From contig DATILL010000118.1 in NCBI GenBank assembly GCA_035476575.1, positions 1 through 34,605 of the forward strand: a stretch of DNA of 34,605 nucleotides, in the 5' to 3' direction. Origin of the DNA: DATILL01 sp035476575 (lineage in GTDB: Bacteria; Actinomycetota; Actinomycetes; Mycobacteriales; JACQDL01). A program made the position numbers and the translations under genes. The notes below the pieces were generated by a model. It ran no database searches. It was given only the letters and a program-made list of their open reading frames with translations, and was not told the origin of the DNA. This document shows, piece by piece, positions 1 to 6,871 of the stretch (positions within the stretch are counted from its first letter, which is position 1; each line of letters opens with the position of its first letter).

Positions 1-1
1 G

Positions 2-952
2 GGTGAGGAGGGGCTGGCCGCGGTGGAGGAGGCGGTGGCCGTTTATCGGCGGTTGGCGGAGGCGACCCCGGCGGCGTACCTGCCCGCCCTGGCGGCGTCG
101 TTGAACAACGTCTCGATCCACTTGGGTGAGCTGGGGCGCCGGGAGGAGGGGCTGGCCGCGGTGGAGGAGGCGGTGGCGATCCGGCGGCGGTTGGCGGAGG
201 CGAGCCCGGCGGCGTACCTGCCGGACCTGGCGATGTCGTTGAACAACGTCTCGGGCCGGCTGGGTGCGCTGGGGCGCCGGGAGGAGGGGCTGGCCGCGGT
301 GGAGGAGGCGGTGGCCGTTTATCGGCGGTTGGCGGAGGCGAACCCGGCGGCGTACCTGCCCGCCCTGGCGGGGTCGTTGAACAACGTCTCGGTCCGGCTG
401 GGTGCGCTGGGGCGCCGGGAGGAGGGGCTGGCCGCGGTGGAGGAGGCGGTGGCGATCCGGCGGCAGTTGGCGGAGGTGAACCCGGCGGCGTACCTGCCCG
501 CCCTGGCGGGGTCGTTGAACAACGTCTCGGTCCGGCTGGGTGCGCTGGGGCGGGGTGAGGAGGGGCTGGCCGCGGTGGAGGAGGCGGTGGCCGTTTATCG
601 GCGGTTGGCGGAGGTGAACCCGGCGGCGTACCTGCCCGACCTCGCCAACTCGCTGTGGGCGGTGGGCTGGGTCTGCGTTGGTCAGCGGTCCCAGCTTGCC
701 CGGGGCCTGGCCGCCGTCGAGGAGGCGGTAGCCATCCTCACGCCGCTGGCCGCGCGATTGCCAGCCGCCCACGACGGCAGCCTGGCCGCGATGCGGGCGA
801 CGATGGCCGACCTCCTCGACCAGTTGGGACGCACCGATGATGCGGAGCAGGTCCGGCAGCGGGGTGGCGTGGTCGGTGACAGCGCGCCACCCCGCGGGGG
901 ACGGCGACCTAAGCCGTGGTGGCGGCGAGCTGGGTGGACTAGGCGGCGGTGA
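2..952 (+). CDS. Tetratricopeptide-repeat protein, 3' part (5' end outside window)
   Basis: The frame is open from base 2, so the gene starts upstream; the first in-window GTG (23) lies inside a repeat. It encodes four full 46-residue TPR-type units and a fifth that diverges after its first half. Each unit has a helix around EEGLAAVEEAV, the motif NPAAYLPALA and a second helix ending LGALGRR. A degenerate unit and a basic, Arg-rich tail follow before the TGA at 950-952. TPR arrays of this kind are protein-interaction scaffolds, often the sensor end of NB-ARC, CHAT or other conflict proteins in actinobacteria. No catalytic domain lies in the visible part, so the full architecture and role are unknown. 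Confidence 0.85.
   Translation, partial: GEEGLAAVEEAVAVYRRLAEATPAAYLPALAASLNNVSIHLGELGRREEGLAAVEEAVAIRRRLAEASPAAYLPDLAMSLNNVSGRLGALGRREEGLAAVEEAVAVYRRLAEANPAAYLPALAGSLNNVSVRLGALGRREEGLAAVEEAVAIRRQLAEVNPAAYLPALAGSLNNVSVRLGALGRGEEGLAAVEEAVAVYRRLAEVNPAAYLPDLANSLWAVGWVCVGQRSQLARGLAAVEEAVAILTPLAARLPAAHDGSLAAMRATMADLLDQLGRTDDAEQVRQRGGVVGDSAPPRGGRRPKPWWRRAGWTRRR
5..652 (+). repeat. Tandem 138-bp coding repeat (TPR units) with alternating A/B pattern
   Basis: Units start at 5, 143, 281, 419 and 557, each exactly 138 bp (46 codons), and are nearly identical in DNA. Units 1, 3 and 5 read VAVYRRLAE while units 2 and 4 read VAIRRRLAE or VAIRRQLAE, so the array also has a 276-bp higher-order period. The fifth unit diverges after about 95 bp. 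The high DNA identity suggests recent unequal exchange or gene conversion. Confidence 0.85.
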
Positions 953-1023
953 AGACATGGTCACCGTCGATCTCCCCGGTGGTGCCGCGGACCTCCTCCC
1001 GCCCATCCAGCCGGAGGCGACCG

Positions 1024-1635
1024 TCAAGACCACTTCGTCGGACGGACGTACGTCTGCCCGCTTGCCTGATCGATCACTGTTCCCGGCAGGAGTGAGTTCC
1101 GCAGGTCTGCGGCGGACACGGTGAACGCGCCGGGGATGAGCGTCCTGATCTCGAACGAGGACCGACGCGGTGGAAACGCGGCGATCATGCCCCGGCCGGG
1201 GTTCAGGCGTCGAGCGGTGCGGATCGCCGGACACAGGTCGCTGTCCGCGGAGATGATCAACGCGAGGTCAGAGGCGTGGGCGGCGGCGTCGGCCACCAAC
1301 GAGACCGCGATGTTGACGTCCGTCTCCTCCTCGTAATGGGTCCAGGTTGACCCGCACCGCCGGCACAGGCGTTGCTTGGCCTGGTATCGCCCGCGCACGA
1401 CCTGAACCTCGCTGGTGTGCGCTTGCAGTGCGTTGAGGTAGTTCTCCTGTCTGGCCAGCGCGGATGCGTCGTTCAGGACCAGCGTGGTGAAGTACCGAAC
1501 GCCAACGATGTGGTCGCGTGGCCGCAGGCGCCGTACCAGTTGACACAGATCGAGCCACAGGTAGCGGTGGCGGTAACGTTCGCGTAGCCCGTGGTAGAGG
1601 TTGAACCCGTCCACGTACGCGATGACGCTGGCCAC
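1024..1635 (-). CDS. NYN-domain (PIN-like) ribonuclease family protein
   Basis: This 203-aa protein has the NYN/LabA (DUF88) signature. The first strand carries an acidic residue (VIAYVDGFNLYHGL, near residue 8). A central ETDVNIAVSL and then IISADSDLCPAIR supply the other acidic positions of the metal-dependent nuclease centre. A CRRCG segment before the ETD motif may be half of a metal site. NYN proteins cut or process RNA in the cytoplasm; the substrate here is unknown. I chose the GTG at 1635 because AGGAGG sits five bases upstream; the frame also opens at a TTG at 1692, giving 19 unconserved residues. The gene is alone on its strand, with the helicase gene divergent beyond it. Confidence 0.8.
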   Translation of the reverse strand: MASVIAYVDGFNLYHGLRERYRHRYLWLDLCQLVRRLRPRDHIVGVRYFTTLVLNDASALARQENYLNALQAHTSEVQVVRGRYQAKQRLCRRCGSTWTHYEEETDVNIAVSLVADAAAHASDLALIISADSDLCPAIRTARRLNPGRGMIAAFPPRRSSFEIRTLIPGAFTVSAADLRNSLLPGTVIDQASGQTYVRPTKWS

Positions 1636-1960
1636 GCCTGCCTCCTGTCGCACGTGGGCATGTATCGCCGCGTCCGCTAGAGTGGTTGACAACCCCGCTG
1701 AGCGAGCGCTCAGCCTGACGGCCCCGCAAGGGGCCGTCGTTCTTTTCTAGTGGATGGTTGGGACAGTCCCGGCGGTCAGGTCGCGGCGAGGGCGGCGGTC
1801 GCTGAGGTCGCCGCCAACGATCATGAGCAGAGAGCGGCCCGAGTCTGCGCGCGACGGGGGCAATCGGGGCGACGCGGGGCGAGTCGGCGCGGTGTTGTCG
1901 GTGCCAGCCGATAGCGTGGCGGCCTCTCGACCTGTACGTGCTCTGAGGAAGAGGCCGCTG
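1636..1960. other. Intergenic region between divergent NYN and helicase genes
   Basis: This 325-bp spacer holds a short palindrome GGTTGACAACC (1684-1694), an inverted repeat CTGAGC/GCTCAG (1698-1713) and the hairpin annotated at 1717. The helicase frame remains open upstream of its chosen start (to 1754), but that part is Arg/Pro/Ser-rich with no recognisable domain and I treat it as non-coding. I see no convincing -35/-10 pair for either gene. Confidence 0.5.
1717..1746 (+). terminator. Rho-independent terminator reading rightward
   Basis: A perfect 9-bp stem (1717-1725 with 1730-1738) closes a GCAA tetraloop and is followed by GTTCTTTTCT. The T-rich tract is on the plus strand, so it would stop rightward transcription. 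No plus-strand gene ends nearby: the last plus gene stops at 952 and the NYN gene lies antisense in between. Confidence 0.7.
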
Positions 1961-3772
1961 ATGACCCTTGCCCGGTCCCTCGACGTTGACGGCGCCACCG
2001 TCGACGGCCAGGACGCCGCGCCCGGACTGGCGGCGTACGAACCGCTGCTCGAACAGATCCGCCGGGCCGCGGCGGTCGACCCGCGGGTGTCCGCGCTGGT
2101 CGACGCGGCCGTGGAGGTGTGGAGCCGGCCGGGCTTCGACACCTTCCTCTCGCTGGCGCGGCTGCGGTTCGAGCCGTTCGACTACCAGCTCCAGGCCGCG
2201 CAGACCGTGCTGCGCCGGATGCGGGGGCGCGCCATCCTCGCCGACGAGGTGGGCCTGGGCAAGACGATCGAGGCCGGCCTGGTGCTGTCCGAGCTGCGGA
2301 TGCGCGGGCTGGCCGACCGGGCGCTCGTGATCACCCCGGCCGGGCTGGTCGAGCAGTGGCGGGAGGAGCTGGAGCACAAGTTCGCCCTGCCCACGGCGCT
2401 GGCGACGGCCACGTCGCGCGGCCGGGGCACAACCGCCGGCCCGGGCGGGCTGGACGGCCCGAGCGGCGCGAGCGGCCCAGCCGGCCCGGGCGGCATGGAC
2501 CGGCCGGTGCTGCTCGCCTCCCTCGCCACCGCCCGCCGCGACCCGACCAGGTCCGAGCTCACCGGCCACTCCTGGGACCTGGTGATCGTCGACGAGGCGC
2601 ACCGGCTGCGCAGCCCGCGTAGCGCGTCCGGCACGCTCGCACGCGAGCTGAAGGCCCGCTTCCTGCTGCTGCTCACCGCCACCCCGGTCGAGAACAAGCT
2701 GGTCGACCTCTACGAGCTGGTCAGCCTCGTCACGCCGGGCCTGCTGGGCACGCCGGCGCAGTTCCGGAGCAGGCACGCCGGCGCCGGCACCAGCACCGGC
2801 GACGGCCTGGCGGCGCCGCGCAACATCACCGAGCTGCGGGCGAAGGCGCGCGAGGTCATGGTCAGGCACCGCCGCAGCGAGGTCGCGCTGATGCTGCCGC
2901 GGCGGCTGGCCGAGACGGTGCTGGTCACGCCGTCCGACGCCGAGGCGGCGTTGTATTCCGAGCTCACCGGGCGGATCCGGGCCGAAGCCCGCAGGGCCGG
3001 CTCGTCCCGGCCGCTCACGCTGCGCAGCCTGGCCCGGCTCGCCGGGTCTAGCCCGGCAGCGGTGGCCCCGTCGCTGGCCAAGGTCGGCTGGGACGACCTG
3101 GCCGGACGGGCCCGGGCGATCCGCCGTTCGGAGAAGGCCCGGGTGCTGGTGGAGCGACTGCGCCCGTACGTCGAGCGTGGGGAGAAGGTGCTCGTGTTCA
3201 CCGCGTTCCGGCAGACCCTGGAGGCGCTGGCCGGTGAGCTCGACGCGGCCGGGCTGCCGGCGACGACGTACCACGGCAGCCTCACCCGCCAGGACAAGGA
3301 ACGCGCGATCGCGTCCTTCCGGGCCGACGCGCCGGTGCTGCTGTCCACCGAGTCGGCCGGCGAGGGCCGCAACCTGCAGTTCTGCCACGTCATGGTCAAC
3401 ATGGACCTGCCGTGGAACCCGATGCAGATCGAGCAGCGGCTCGGCCGGCTGCACCGGGTCGGCCAGACGCATGACGTGCTGCTCACCAACCTGGTCGCGA
3501 AGAACACGATCGAGCAGCGGATCCTGCACGTGCTGGAAGCCAAGATCAACCTGTTTGAGCTGGTCGTCGGCGAGCTGGACATGATCCTGGGCCGGGTCGA
3601 CGACGACTTCGACTTCGAGTCGTCGGTCTTCGCCGCCTACGTCGACGCCGCGGACGACACCGAGTTCGCCGAGAAGCTGGAGGCGCTGGGCGCCGAGCTC
3701 GTCTCCGCCCGCGCCGACTACCTGCGCAACCGCGGCACCATCGACGCGCTGGTCGGCGAGGACGAGACGTGA
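1961..3772 (+). CDS. SNF2/RapA-type DEAD/DEAH helicase-like ATPase
   Basis: A 603-aa superfamily 2 ATPase of the SNF2 group, predicted to translocate on DNA or remodel protein-DNA complexes. Visible motifs are Q-like FDYQLQAAQ, motif I DEVGLGKTIEAGL (about 95-107), motif II DEAH (211-214), motif III LLTATP (about 239), a lobe-2 strand VLVFTAFRQTLEAL, motif V STESAGEGRNLQF and motif VI QRLGRLHRVGQ (492-502). A Gly/Pro-rich insertion lies between motifs Ia and II. The ATG at 1961 follows AGGAAGAG and precedes the conserved part. The stop overlaps the next start (GTGA at 3769-3772), so the two genes are coupled. DISARM DrmD is also an SNF2 protein, but its methyltransferase and DrmABC partners are absent here. 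Confidence 0.88.
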   Translation: MTLARSLDVDGATVDGQDAAPGLAAYEPLLEQIRRAAAVDPRVSALVDAAVEVWSRPGFDTFLSLARLRFEPFDYQLQAAQTVLRRMRGRAILADEVGLGKTIEAGLVLSELRMRGLADRALVITPAGLVEQWREELEHKFALPTALATATSRGRGTTAGPGGLDGPSGASGPAGPGGMDRPVLLASLATARRDPTRSELTGHSWDLVIVDEAHRLRSPRSASGTLARELKARFLLLLTATPVENKLVDLYELVSLVTPGLLGTPAQFRSRHAGAGTSTGDGLAAPRNITELRAKAREVMVRHRRSEVALMLPRRLAETVLVTPSDAEAALYSELTGRIRAEARRAGSSRPLTLRSLARLAGSSPAAVAPSLAKVGWDDLAGRARAIRRSEKARVLVERLRPYVERGEKVLVFTAFRQTLEALAGELDAAGLPATTYHGSLTRQDKERAIASFRADAPVLLSTESAGEGRNLQFCHVMVNMDLPWNPMQIEQRLGRLHRVGQTHDVLLTNLVAKNTIEQRILHVLEAKINLFELVVGELDMILGRVDDDFDFESSVFAAYVDAADDTEFAEKLEALGAELVSARADYLRNRGTIDALVGEDET

Positions 3773-5745
3773 GCGCGCTGGCGCGCACACCGGTGCGACC
3801 GGGCTCACCCCAGGGTCACGGCACGGGCGACGACGCGGGCCTGCGGTTCTGGCTGCGCTACGTCGAGTCGGCCGGCGGCCTGTGGGACGCTGCCGGCGAC
3901 ACCGTGCTCATCGTCCTGCCGCCCCGGCTGCAGGCCGACTTCCAGTTGGCCGACGAGCTCGTGGTCACCGCGGACCCCGACGTGGCCCGGGAGGATGGCG
4001 CGACCTTCATCGCCGCCGGCCATCCGGTGCTCGGCAGGGCGGCGGAGACGGTCCTCACCGGGGGAGACGCCGGGCTCGTCGCGCTGCCCGCCCCTGCGTC
4101 GGTCCCACCCGACGCGGCCACCCTGCTGGCCCGGGCACGTGACCAGGTTCCCGTCGACCACGGCCGGATCGACCTGGCCGGAGCGGTGACCCGCGGGACC
4201 CGTCCCGTGCTCCGGATCGGGGCGCTGGCCAGCTACACCATCTCCACCGAGGACCATTTCCAAGAGAGGCTCGAGGCCTGGGTCGACGTGGTGTCGCGGC
4301 TGCAACTGCCGGCGCGGGTGAGCACCAGGCTGGCTGGCCTGGCGCCCGAGGCCGTCGTCCGCGCACCCGAGCTGCCAGACCCGCGGCCCGCCGTCGCCGC
4401 GGCGCACCGGCTCATCGACGCGGCCGCCGCTGACCGCCAGCGGGAGCTGTCCGGCCAGGTCAGCGAGGCCTGCGCGCGGGAGCGCGACCGGACCCGCTCC
4501 TACTACGCGGAGGCGCTGGACTCGATCCGGCGGCGCCAGGCCACCGCGCCGCCCGACCGCCAGGAGCTGTACGCCGCCCGGGCCGAGAGCACCCGCCAGG
4601 AGCAGGCCCGGCGGCTGGCCGAGATCGAGGAGAAGTACCAGGCCAGGCACGAGATCCGGCCCTACCGGCTGCATGTGGTGCAGGTGCCGGTCCTGCGGCT
4701 GCCCGTCGTGGTGCGCCGCGGCTCCCGGCCGTACCCGCTGGTGCTCGACTGGCAGTTGCCGGTGGCCGCCTTTGCGGAGCTGCGCTGCCCGGCGTGTGGC
4801 GAGCCCGCGCCGCTGGTGGCGGCGAAGACCAAGCTGGGCTGCGAACGCTGTGTGGCCCGCGCGCCCGCTGAGCCGGTGCCGACGCTGCCGACCGCGCCCG
4901 TGCAGGTCAGGCCACCGCGGCCCACCGCCGTACCGTCGGCCGCGCCGGCCAGGCCGCAGCCGCTTCCGCCGCCTCTGAGGTCTCCGGCGCGTCCCGTTGT
5001 CGTCTCCCACTCGCCCGGCCAGGTTCGCAAGGCGGGGGAGAACCTCGGGTACGCATGGTGGGAGGCCGCCGCGGCGGGTGGCCGGCGGCTGTCCCGCCTG
5101 GTCGCGCCCGAGTCGCCCGCGGCGGCGCTGGTCCGGTTGTACGGCGCCGCCGGGCCGGCCGTGGCCATCGGAGTGGGGGCGGGCGAAGAGGTCAGCGCGG
5201 TGTCCGCGGCCGCCTTCCCGCCGGGGCGCGGTGAGGAGAACGGGTTGGAGTCGGCCGGGGGAAGGGTGAGCACCGGCCGCTTCCGCTACGCCTTCCAGCT
5301 CCGCTGGCGCTACACGGCGGGCGTGCCGTTGGTCGAGGAGGTGCTGCCGTACGGCGTCCGGGTGGGTGCCCGGCTGCCGTCGCCGCGGTACCTGTTCACC
5401 GGCGCTGCAGCGCGGATGTTCCACGACCTGCTCGCGCTGCACTGCGAGTTCGACCGGGTCGCGGCGATGCTGTGGGCTCGCGTCCTGCTCCGGCACGGCC
5501 TGCCCATCGTGCTGCGCTGCCCGCCCGCGTGGTGGCGGGTGGCCGACGACCACACCGTGGCCGCCGCCCATCCGCCCGCCATGCTGGCGGCGTCCGTGGA
5601 ACGCATGGTGTGCCTGCGCCCCGGCAGCCCGGGCGGCCGGTACGACGAGGCCGCCGCCGCGTACCACGTCGACGAGCAAGCCGTCCGCGCCGCCAGCACC
5701 GCGCTGCAGAAACGGCTCCAACTGTCCCGGTCCTGCTGCTGGTAG
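3769..5745 (+). CDS. Zinc-ribbon and coiled-coil protein of unknown function, coupled to SNF2 helicase
   Basis: This 658-aa protein starts at a GTG overlapping the helicase stop, which suggests a stoichiometric partner. I do not recognise a family. From the N-terminus: an alpha/beta region (1-210), a charged Arg/Glu-rich stretch likely to form a coiled coil (about 215-300), a beta-rich segment, a four-cysteine knuckle CPACG...CERC (about 340-361), a long Pro/Ala-rich linker (about 365-420), and a C-terminal domain with WWRVADDH and aromatic clusters. The knuckle suggests a zinc ribbon for nucleic-acid or protein contact. It ends with CCW shortly before the convergent protease gene. A helicase-associated recognition subunit is the simplest reading, but that is inference. 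Confidence 0.75.
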   Translation: MSALARTPVRPGSPQGHGTGDDAGLRFWLRYVESAGGLWDAAGDTVLIVLPPRLQADFQLADELVVTADPDVAREDGATFIAAGHPVLGRAAETVLTGGDAGLVALPAPASVPPDAATLLARARDQVPVDHGRIDLAGAVTRGTRPVLRIGALASYTISTEDHFQERLEAWVDVVSRLQLPARVSTRLAGLAPEAVVRAPELPDPRPAVAAAHRLIDAAAADRQRELSGQVSEACARERDRTRSYYAEALDSIRRRQATAPPDRQELYAARAESTRQEQARRLAEIEEKYQARHEIRPYRLHVVQVPVLRLPVVVRRGSRPYPLVLDWQLPVAAFAELRCPACGEPAPLVAAKTKLGCERCVARAPAEPVPTLPTAPVQVRPPRPTAVPSAAPARPQPLPPPLRSPARPVVVSHSPGQVRKAGENLGYAWWEAAAAGGRRLSRLVAPESPAAALVRLYGAAGPAVAIGVGAGEEVSAVSAAAFPPGRGEENGLESAGGRVSTGRFRYAFQLRWRYTAGVPLVEEVLPYGVRVGARLPSPRYLFTGAAARMFHDLLALHCEFDRVAAMLWARVLLRHGLPIVLRCPPAWWRVADDHTVAAAHPPAMLAASVERMVCLRPGSPGGRYDEAAAAYHVDEQAVRAASTALQKRLQLSRSCCW

Positions 5746-5785
5746 CCGCCCTGCGCCAACGGCCGACCCCTGCGCCGGCCCGGGC

Positions 5786-6775
5786 CTACGGCGGAGGCAA
5801 CGGCAGGGTGGGTGAGGCGGCGAGCACGCGGTCGCCGTCGATCGTCTTGGCGGCGTCCCGGACCTCCTCCAGCCCGACCAGCCGGCGCTCATGCGGGGTT
5901 CGCTGGGAGCAGCCGGCGCCGATGGCCGCGGCGATCGCCCCCGACACCGCGGGCGCCGCGAACGACGTGCCGTCCCACCGCGCCCACCCGTCGAACCGCA
6001 GCCGCGGCGACTCCGCCGCCACCCCGGGCTCCGCCGCGTCGTCCGTCGTACCCAGCTCGACCAGGCCCTCCCAGTACAGGAACGAGCTCACCACCCCGAC
6101 CCCCGGCGCCCAGATCTCGACGTCCCGGTCGTCGCTGAACCCGGCCCGCCGCTCCGCCGCCGGGTCCCACGCCCCGACGATCACCGTCCGCTCGCCCGGC
6201 GCGGCCAGCTCCACCTGCGGCCACAGGTCGTTCCGGTATCCCGCGGCGATCACCACGATGGTGCCGCAGACATCCTGCAGCCGGGCGATGGCGGCCGCCG
6301 TCTGCGGTGTCGGCGTTGCCGCGTCCTCCTCGTCGGCGTGCCGGCCCGGCCCCAGCGAGAGGTTCAGCACGTCCGGGCTGTAGTCGACGAGCTCACGGAT
6401 CGCCGCCGCGAGCATCTGGTCGTGGCTCTCCCCGTCCCGGTCGATTACCCGCCGGGCCAGGATGCTGGCGTACGGCGCGTACTGCCGGACGACGCCGGCC
6501 ACGAACGTCCCGTGCCCGATCTGTCTCGGCAGCACGGCCTCGGCCAGGTCCCACTGCTCGGTCGCGTCGTCGGCACCGCCCACCGGGTAGAGCTGGTCCC
6601 GGACGTACCAGTGCCGCGCGACCCCGCTGTCGAGCACGGCCACCGTCGTGCGGTACGGCGTCCGCTCGTACGCCGGCAGGGCGGCGGCCACCTTCGCCGG
6701 GTCGAGCGGGGCGACCGGGCGAGGCGGGTTCAGGGGCAGGCCCTGGATGTGGTTGAGCAGGGTGATCCGGTCCAT
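5786..6775 (-). CDS. Intracellular subtilisin-family (S8) serine protease
   Basis: A 329-aa S8 peptidase with a full catalytic triad: Asp49 (VAVLDSGVARH), His88 (IGHGTFVAGVV) and Ser271 (WDGTSFAAPAVSGA). It has no signal peptide and no long propeptide, so it probably acts in the cytoplasm. The oxyanion-hole segment reads IAAGYRND rather than the usual AAGN, so the canonical Asn is Tyr with an Asn two residues later. Two ATGs are adjacent (6778, 6775); GGAGG is one base from the first and four from the second, so I chose 6775. It is divergent from the TPR-CHAT gene across about 95 bp, suggesting shared control. Such proteases can be effectors or processing enzymes in conflict modules; its substrate is unknown. 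Confidence 0.88.
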   Translation of the reverse strand: MDRITLLNHIQGLPLNPPRPVAPLDPAKVAAALPAYERTPYRTTVAVLDSGVARHWYVRDQLYPVGGADDATEQWDLAEAVLPRQIGHGTFVAGVVRQYAPYASILARRVIDRDGESHDQMLAAAIRELVDYSPDVLNLSLGPGRHADEEDAATPTPQTAAAIARLQDVCGTIVVIAAGYRNDLWPQVELAAPGERTVIVGAWDPAAERRAGFSDDRDVEIWAPGVGVVSSFLYWEGLVELGTTDDAAEPGVAAESPRLRFDGWARWDGTSFAAPAVSGAIAAAIGAGCSQRTPHERRLVGLEEVRDAAKTIDGDRVLAASPTLPLPPP

Positions 6776-6795
6776 CATGCCTCCACGGCTTGGGG

Positions 6796-6816
6796 GTCCT
6801 CTGCTTGGCGGAGGAC
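6796..6816. promoter_or_regulatory. Inverted repeat in the S8/CHAT divergent promoter region
   Basis: GTCCTCTGC (6796-6804) and GCGGAGGAC (6808-6816) form 9-bp arms with one G-T mismatch around a 3-base centre. It lies in the only intergenic DNA between the two divergent genes. It could be an operator for both, or a hairpin in the protease leader. I find no clear -35/-10 boxes. Confidence 0.4.
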
Positions 6817-6871
6817 GCTGCGGGTGATGTGATACTCCACTGGGTGTTTCCTGCACGTTCCGGTGGGGTTG

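Noticed and set aside
1268..3808. 846-codon open frame on the minus strand
   Set aside because: It is antisense to the SNF2 helicase. Long stop-free antisense frames are usual at this GC content, and the translation shows no domain.
1961..5745. DISARM system
   Set aside because: Only an SNF2 helicase is shared; no methyltransferase, DrmA, DrmB or DrmC homologue is present.
3805..5892. 695-codon open frame on the minus strand
   Set aside because: Antisense to the zinc-ribbon protein gene, low-complexity Arg/Gly/Pro translation, no domain.
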